Positions 60,804 through 64,000 of a DNA stretch of 64,000 nt are shown piece by piece (position 1 is the stretch's first letter; every line of letters starts with the position of its first letter). The DNA comes from RI-106 sp964496875 (GTDB lineage Bacteria > Cyanobacteriota > Vampirovibrionia > Obscuribacterales > Obscuribacteraceae), in assembly GCA_964496875.1 (NCBI GenBank), contig CAZCBH010000016.1, forward strand, positions 4,285 to 68,284. Direction: 5' to 3'. The translations under genes and the position numbers were made by a program. The notes beneath the pieces were generated by a model. It was not told where the DNA came from. It did no database searches and worked only from the letters and a program-made list of their open reading frames with translations.

Positions 60804-62099
60804 ATGCCTCAGTCCAAGCGAAAAAATCCAGTTCTCTCCTCCAGCCGCAAGATAAGGCGCCTGCTTGCCTTCGGTTTTTCGCTTGCTTTGTCTCTTTCTT
60901 TATTAATTTCTCCCTGGGGCACTGTGGCAGCTTCCGCCCGGGATGACACCGACTCTCCTGCCTCCGCCCCCGGTGCTGCAGATATCGATTCGGATAGGTC
61001 ATCCGATCAGCCCTTCGACACTGTCGAGCTGCCCCAGTCCGAAACTCTAAATCTGCTCAATCAGGCAGAAAAGCTTCAAAATCATGCCAATGCGCCTATT
61101 TTGAAGGGGCGGGTCATCTCCCCTGCCGGTGACCGGCGCATACCTATATTAAGTGGCTCGATTCAGAACATACCTCCTAAGACCGAGATAGAGCTGGTGG
61201 TTCCGCCGGGGGTCTTTTTAGATTCTGAATACAGTCAAAAAGGCGACGAAGTCTATCTTCGGGTCGGAAAGGATGTGTTGAGCAAAGACGGCTCTAAAGT
61301 TTTGCTGCCCGGAGAATGGTACATGCGCGGACTGGTTACCCGGACCCAGAAGCGCAAACGGGGCGGTCGCGACGGTATCATCGAAGTCGAATTCGACAAG
61401 CTGGTCAGCCCCGACCACCAGTACGAGCTGGATATCAATGCATCTTTTTCTACCAGGGAGAAGAAGCTCAAAACGGTGGCTAAGGTGGTGGCAATCGACA
61501 GCGGCTACGTTGCTGCTGGAACCGGCGCCGGTGCCCTTCTGGCCTGGCAATGGGGTGGTCCTGCCCTGGCTATATCTACTTATGGAATCTCTATTGGTGT
61601 GGGCGGTGCCATCGGTGCCACCATCGGAGCGATCGGCGCGGCGAAGCGCTTTGGTCATATCACCACCATGCGCGAAGGACATGTTATTAAGCTCGAGACC
61701 GAAGAGGGGCTGGCGCTGCCGGAGTTCGATCCCCTCGCCCTTCCCTCGGCAGAAGAGAAGCCGCAGCTTGCCGGTCTCGATATAAAGGTGGTCAATTTCA
61801 AGTTCCACAAAGTGCCCTGGAAGGATAAGGGCTCACGCTTTCTCGACCTCGACCTGGCGGTGGAGAACCATTCTGAAAAGGTCTTCCATTTCTTCGATCT
61901 GGCTGTGGAGGACGATATCCACCAGAACTTCCGGCCTATGCCCTCTTCCGACATGGGTATGACCGGCAAGAAAATCGCTCCCGGAGGCACCGGGGCGGGC
62001 AAGATCCGCTTCCTGGTGGGTTCCCCAAAAAGAAAGTACACACTTCTTTTTTTCAGCAGACGCAATAACGATGAGCTTAGTAGCGTCTCCATAAATTAA
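60804..62099 (+). CDS. Exported or membrane-associated protein of unknown function
   Basis: A 431-residue protein. A long basic leader (S-K-R-K-N-P; R-K-I-R-R-L) precedes a hydrophobic export segment (about 22-38). A beta-rich domain (about 95-215) begins G-R-V-I-S-P. A glycine-rich hydrophobic segment follows (about 235-290: A-A-G-T-G-A-G-A-L-L-A-W, G-V-G-G-A-I-G-A-T-I-G-A-I-G), like a membrane hairpin. The C-terminal domain (about 325-431) is DUF4352/immunoglobulin-like with L-D-L-D-L-A-V-E-N-H-S and I-R-F-L-V-G. Family unknown. Confidence 0.6.
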   Translation: MPQSKRKNPVLSSSRKIRRLLAFGFSLALSLSLLISPWGTVAASARDDTDSPASAPGAADIDSDRSSDQPFDTVELPQSETLNLLNQAEKLQNHANAPILKGRVISPAGDRRIPILSGSIQNIPPKTEIELVVPPGVFLDSEYSQKGDEVYLRVGKDVLSKDGSKVLLPGEWYMRGLVTRTQKRKRGGRDGIIEVEFDKLVSPDHQYELDINASFSTREKKLKTVAKVVAIDSGYVAAGTGAGALLAWQWGGPALAISTYGISIGVGGAIGATIGAIGAAKRFGHITTMREGHVIKLETEEGLALPEFDPLALPSAEEKPQLAGLDIKVVNFKFHKVPWKDKGSRFLDLDLAVENHSEKVFHFFDLAVEDDIHQNFRPMPSSDMGMTGKKIAPGGTGAGKIRFLVGSPKRKYTLLFFSRRNNDELSSVSIN

Positions 62100-62160
62100 A
62101 AATGGGATTCTTCCCACTAAGTACTAGCAATAATTCCTAAATAAAGCTAATATAAGGCAT

Positions 62161-62280
62161 CTGGAAAGATGAACTCCAGTTTACGAAGACCGACAGTGCT
62201 GATATGGCCAGCAGGCCATCAGATCTAGAAAGCCCTCACCGGGTGGGGATCCCAGGAAATATGTCTTTTATATCCCCGGT
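62161..62280 (+). promoter_or_regulatory. Hairpin-rich leader of the GGDEF gene (candidate cis-regulatory RNA)
   Basis: Three hairpins occur in order: CTGGA (62161-62165) with TCCAG (62175-62179); CTGAT plus GGCC (62199-62209 arm) with GGCC plus ATCAG (62214-62222), with a two-base bulge; and GGGGAT (62245-62250) with ATCCCC (62272-62277), which can alternatively pair outward as ACCGGG (62238-62243) with CCCGGT (62275-62280). It lies 75-195 bases before the GGDEF start codon. It does not match the GEMM or c-di-GMP-II riboswitch signatures known to me. Confidence 0.35.
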
Positions 62281-62354
62281 CCGTAGTTTCTTCAATAAAC
62301 TAACTAAAACTAATCAGAACTGCTGATGAGGGTAATTGGCAAAGGGGGTACTGA

Positions 62355-63044
62355 ATGAAAGCCCATTTTACGCAGATGTGGCAATCAATTCACGGACAGT
62401 CCAGACACCGTCAGACTGAAAGCCAGCTCAGAAAGTTGCAGAACCAGAACGTTCAACTTGAGCGATCCTTGAAAGAAAAAGAGAGGGAGATCGACAGACT
62501 CCGTCACCAGCTCGCCAATTGCGAAGCAAGGCTGCAAGAGATGATGGGTACGGATGTACTCACCGGCCTGCCTAACAGACATGTATTCAAAGAGCATCTC
62601 ACCCATTCTCTTAAAAGGGCTCTACGCCTGGGTTATTCCCTGTCTTTGATGATCGTCGACATCGATCATCTTCGCGATATCAACCTCAAGTATGGTCATG
62701 AAGTGGGCGATCAAGTCCTGGTGGAAGTGGGCAAGATCCTCATGAAATCAGTGCGCGAAATCGACATGCCGGCCCGCTGGGGCGGAGAAGAGCTGGTCGC
62801 CGTTCTGCACGAAACCGATGCCGAAGGGGCAAAAGTAGTCGCCGAACGGGTGCGTCGCAAAGTATCCATGCTCGAGATCAAAGACCCCAAAAGCGGCAAG
62901 CCGATAAGAGTAACAGCCACCCTGGCCGTATCAAACTATCCTATGCACGGCAACGAGCCCCAGGACTTACTCGAATGCGCTTCCGATGCGCTTCTAGTCG
63001 CCAAAGAAAAGGGTTGCAATAAAGTACTGGTCGCCCAGAAATAA
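62355..63044 (+). CDS. GGDEF-domain protein (probable diguanylate cyclase)
   Basis: 229 residues. The N-terminal helix-rich segment (about 15-65), with heptad-like K-E-K-E-R-E-I-D-R-L, should form a coiled-coil dimer. The GGDEF domain (about 70-229) starts D-V-L-T-G-L-P-N-R and carries W-G-G-E-E-L, so the A-site is G-G-E-E-L instead of G-G-E-E-F, a change accepted in many active enzymes. An inhibitory RxxD site was not identified. It has no sensory or membrane domain, so it is probably cytoplasmic. GGGGG sits 7 bases before the ATG. The 5' leader holds hairpins. Confidence 0.88.
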   Translation: MKAHFTQMWQSIHGQSRHRQTESQLRKLQNQNVQLERSLKEKEREIDRLRHQLANCEARLQEMMGTDVLTGLPNRHVFKEHLTHSLKRALRLGYSLSLMIVDIDHLRDINLKYGHEVGDQVLVEVGKILMKSVREIDMPARWGGEELVAVLHETDAEGAKVVAERVRRKVSMLEIKDPKSGKPIRVTATLAVSNYPMHGNEPQDLLECASDALLVAKEKGCNKVLVAQK

Positions 63045-63061
63045 GATAAGTCCTTATTGCG

Positions 63062-63517
63062 TTAATGCGCTTCTAAAAGTTCGACTTCGAATCTGAGGGT
63101 TGAATTAGCCGGTATCGGTCCTACCCGCTTGTTTCCATAGCCCAGCTCCGGCGGAATCAAGAGCTCTCTTTTTCCACCCACTTTCATGGTGGCAACCCCT
63201 TCGTCCCAGCCTTTTATTACCTGACCGGCACCAAGAAGGAACTGAAAAGGCACTTTTCTGTCTACCGAGCTGTCGAATTTCTTACCGTCGGGAAAGAGCC
63301 ATCCGGTGTAGTGCACTTTCACCGGTCTTCCTCTGGTGGCTGCTTTACCTGTTCCGACTTTAATATCTTTGTATTGCAGTCCGCTGGGTGTGGCAAGCGT
63401 TCCTGGACCGAGCGCTTCATTGTTCTTTTTGGTTGTGAACTTACCAGCCAGGGCACCATTGGTGGAGCAACCCAGAACAAAGAGGACCGCAGCCGTTGTA
63501 GCAATTATTCTCCGCAT
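63062..63517 (-). CDS. FKBP-type peptidyl-prolyl isomerase lipoprotein
   Basis: A 151-residue protein. The signal ends in the lipobox V-L-G-C, so it should be a lipid-anchored periplasmic or outer-membrane isomerase. The FKBP domain (about 45-151) has V-K-V-H-Y-T-G-W-L, F-D-S-S, V-I-K-G-W-D-E-G, and I-P-P-E-L-G-Y-G, covering the active-site residues of the family. It assists folding of exported proteins at Xaa-Pro bonds. It converges on the GGDEF gene, 17 bases away. Confidence 0.93.
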   Translation of the reverse strand: MRRIIATTAAVLFVLGCSTNGALAGKFTTKKNNEALGPGTLATPSGLQYKDIKVGTGKAATRGRPVKVHYTGWLFPDGKKFDSSVDRKVPFQFLLGAGQVIKGWDEGVATMKVGGKRELLIPPELGYGNKRVGPIPANSTLRFEVELLEAH

Positions 63518-63672
63518 CTCATCTTCCTACTTAGAGCTATCAGTCGTCCATTATATAAGTTGAGGCTACATCTTGCACGAATCGAGATTTTCAGGAACAT
63601 TTTTCCGAGTCTGAGATCGGATCATGTTAAATTGAATGTGCACAATCTTGGAGAATGATCCGGGGAAATCAT

Positions 63673-64000
63673 ATGATTCGTTTAATGGTCGTCGACGATC
63701 ACCTGCCCACCAGAGAAAAAATCATCAAAGAGCTCACCTCCGGAGACCTCATAGATGTCATCGCCGAAGCCGGAACCAGCGATGAAGCCTGGCAGAGCGC
63801 CAAAGCTATCCTTCCTGATATAGTCCTTCTCGATCTCCATCTGCCAGGCTTTCTCACCACCGAAGCTTTACTAGAGCGCTTCAATACCCTTACCAATGTA
63901 AAAGTGGTGCTTTTCGCCAGCAAGGCCAAAGCCGCCGATGTGCAAGACTGGCTCGACGCCGGAGCCCAGGCCTATGTCCTCAAAACCGATCAATCCGCCC
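63673..64000 (+). CDS. Response regulator receiver domain (3' truncated by window edge)
   Basis: The first 109 residues of a two-component response regulator. The acidic pair is in M-V-V-D-D-H, the phosphoryl acceptor Asp in L-L-D-L-H-L-P-G, and the conserved Lys in V-L-K-T-D. The spacing and the P-G after the acceptor resemble the NarL/LuxR group, but the output domain is outside the window. No sensor kinase is visible upstream. AGGGGAA-like purines lie before the ATG. Confidence 0.88.
   Translation, partial: MIRLMVVDDHLPTREKIIKELTSGDLIDVIAEAGTSDEAWQSAKAILPDIVLLDLHLPGFLTTEALLERFNTLTNVKVVLFASKAKAADVQDWLDAGAQAYVLKTDQSA

Noticed and set aside
62323..62329. CTGATGA, the core of a hammerhead ribozyme
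   Set aside because: No stem II closing pair and no following CGAAA core were found before the start codon, so it is coincidence.

Overview
The window looks like chromosomal DNA from a diderm (outer-membrane) bacterium of roughly 50% G+C. Its gene content fits the non-photosynthetic relatives of Cyanobacteria (Melainabacteria/Vampirovibrionia, perhaps Obscuribacterales). The clues are an IMS-type domain otherwise typical of cyanobacterial and plastid division proteins, many secreted TPR proteins, a Ser/Thr kinase-FHA-PP2C cluster, the C5 haem enzyme HemL, and outer-membrane genes (Lnt, an LptF/G permease). This placement is an inference from gene content. I saw no tRNA or rRNA gene, prophage, insertion sequence or CRISPR array. 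One 100-base run of N (3151-3250) is an assembly gap.

Layout: 1-9.3 kb holds a partial trans-sulphuration enzyme, a probable SseB-like protein, an aspartyl-protease-like protein split by the gap, a beta-hydroxyacid dehydrogenase, a PstS-like lipoprotein and full-length MetH. 9.3-15 kb is the most unusual stretch: a secreted TPR/HExxH zinc metalloprotease, a compact candidate structured RNA, and a thioester-containing alpha-2-macroglobulin gene cut by one in-frame TAG. 15-24.6 kb carries a repeat protein, a TPR protein, a homocysteine methyltransferase-MTHFR fusion, LepA, a CPBP-family membrane protease and a SUFU-like protein. 24.6-27.8 kb is a sugar-nucleotide/glycosyltransferase cluster. 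27.8-34 kb holds a TPR protein, HemL, an LptF/G permease and Lnt. 34-39 kb has two large secreted proteins, one extremely Lys/Glu/Ser-rich and one with the IMS-like domain.

39-46.7 kb is a tightly packed minus-strand operon of seven genes (coiled-coil protein, UbiB/ABC1 kinase, PP2C phosphatase, FHA protein, Ser/Thr kinase with NHL propeller, Maf pyrophosphatase, S-adenosylhomocysteinase-like protein). It joins reversible Ser/Thr phosphorylation to housekeeping and methyl-cycle functions. 47-53 kb has arginase, LexA with a readable promoter and overlapping palindrome, RqcH/NFACT, Gmk, RpoZ and a tRNA-dihydrouridine synthase. 53-64 kb has LarC with a His-Glu repeat, TPR and unknown proteins, ClpB, a J-domain/TPR protein, a GGDEF protein with a hairpin-rich leader, a lipoprotein FKBP isomerase and the start of a response regulator.

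Functional threads are methionine and the methyl cycle (trans-sulphuration enzyme, MetH, HMT-MTHFR fusion, SAHH-like protein), envelope biogenesis (Lnt, LptF/G, FKBP, sugar cluster), stress and quality control (LexA, ClpB, RqcH, J-domain protein), and signalling (kinase operon, GGDEF, response regulator).
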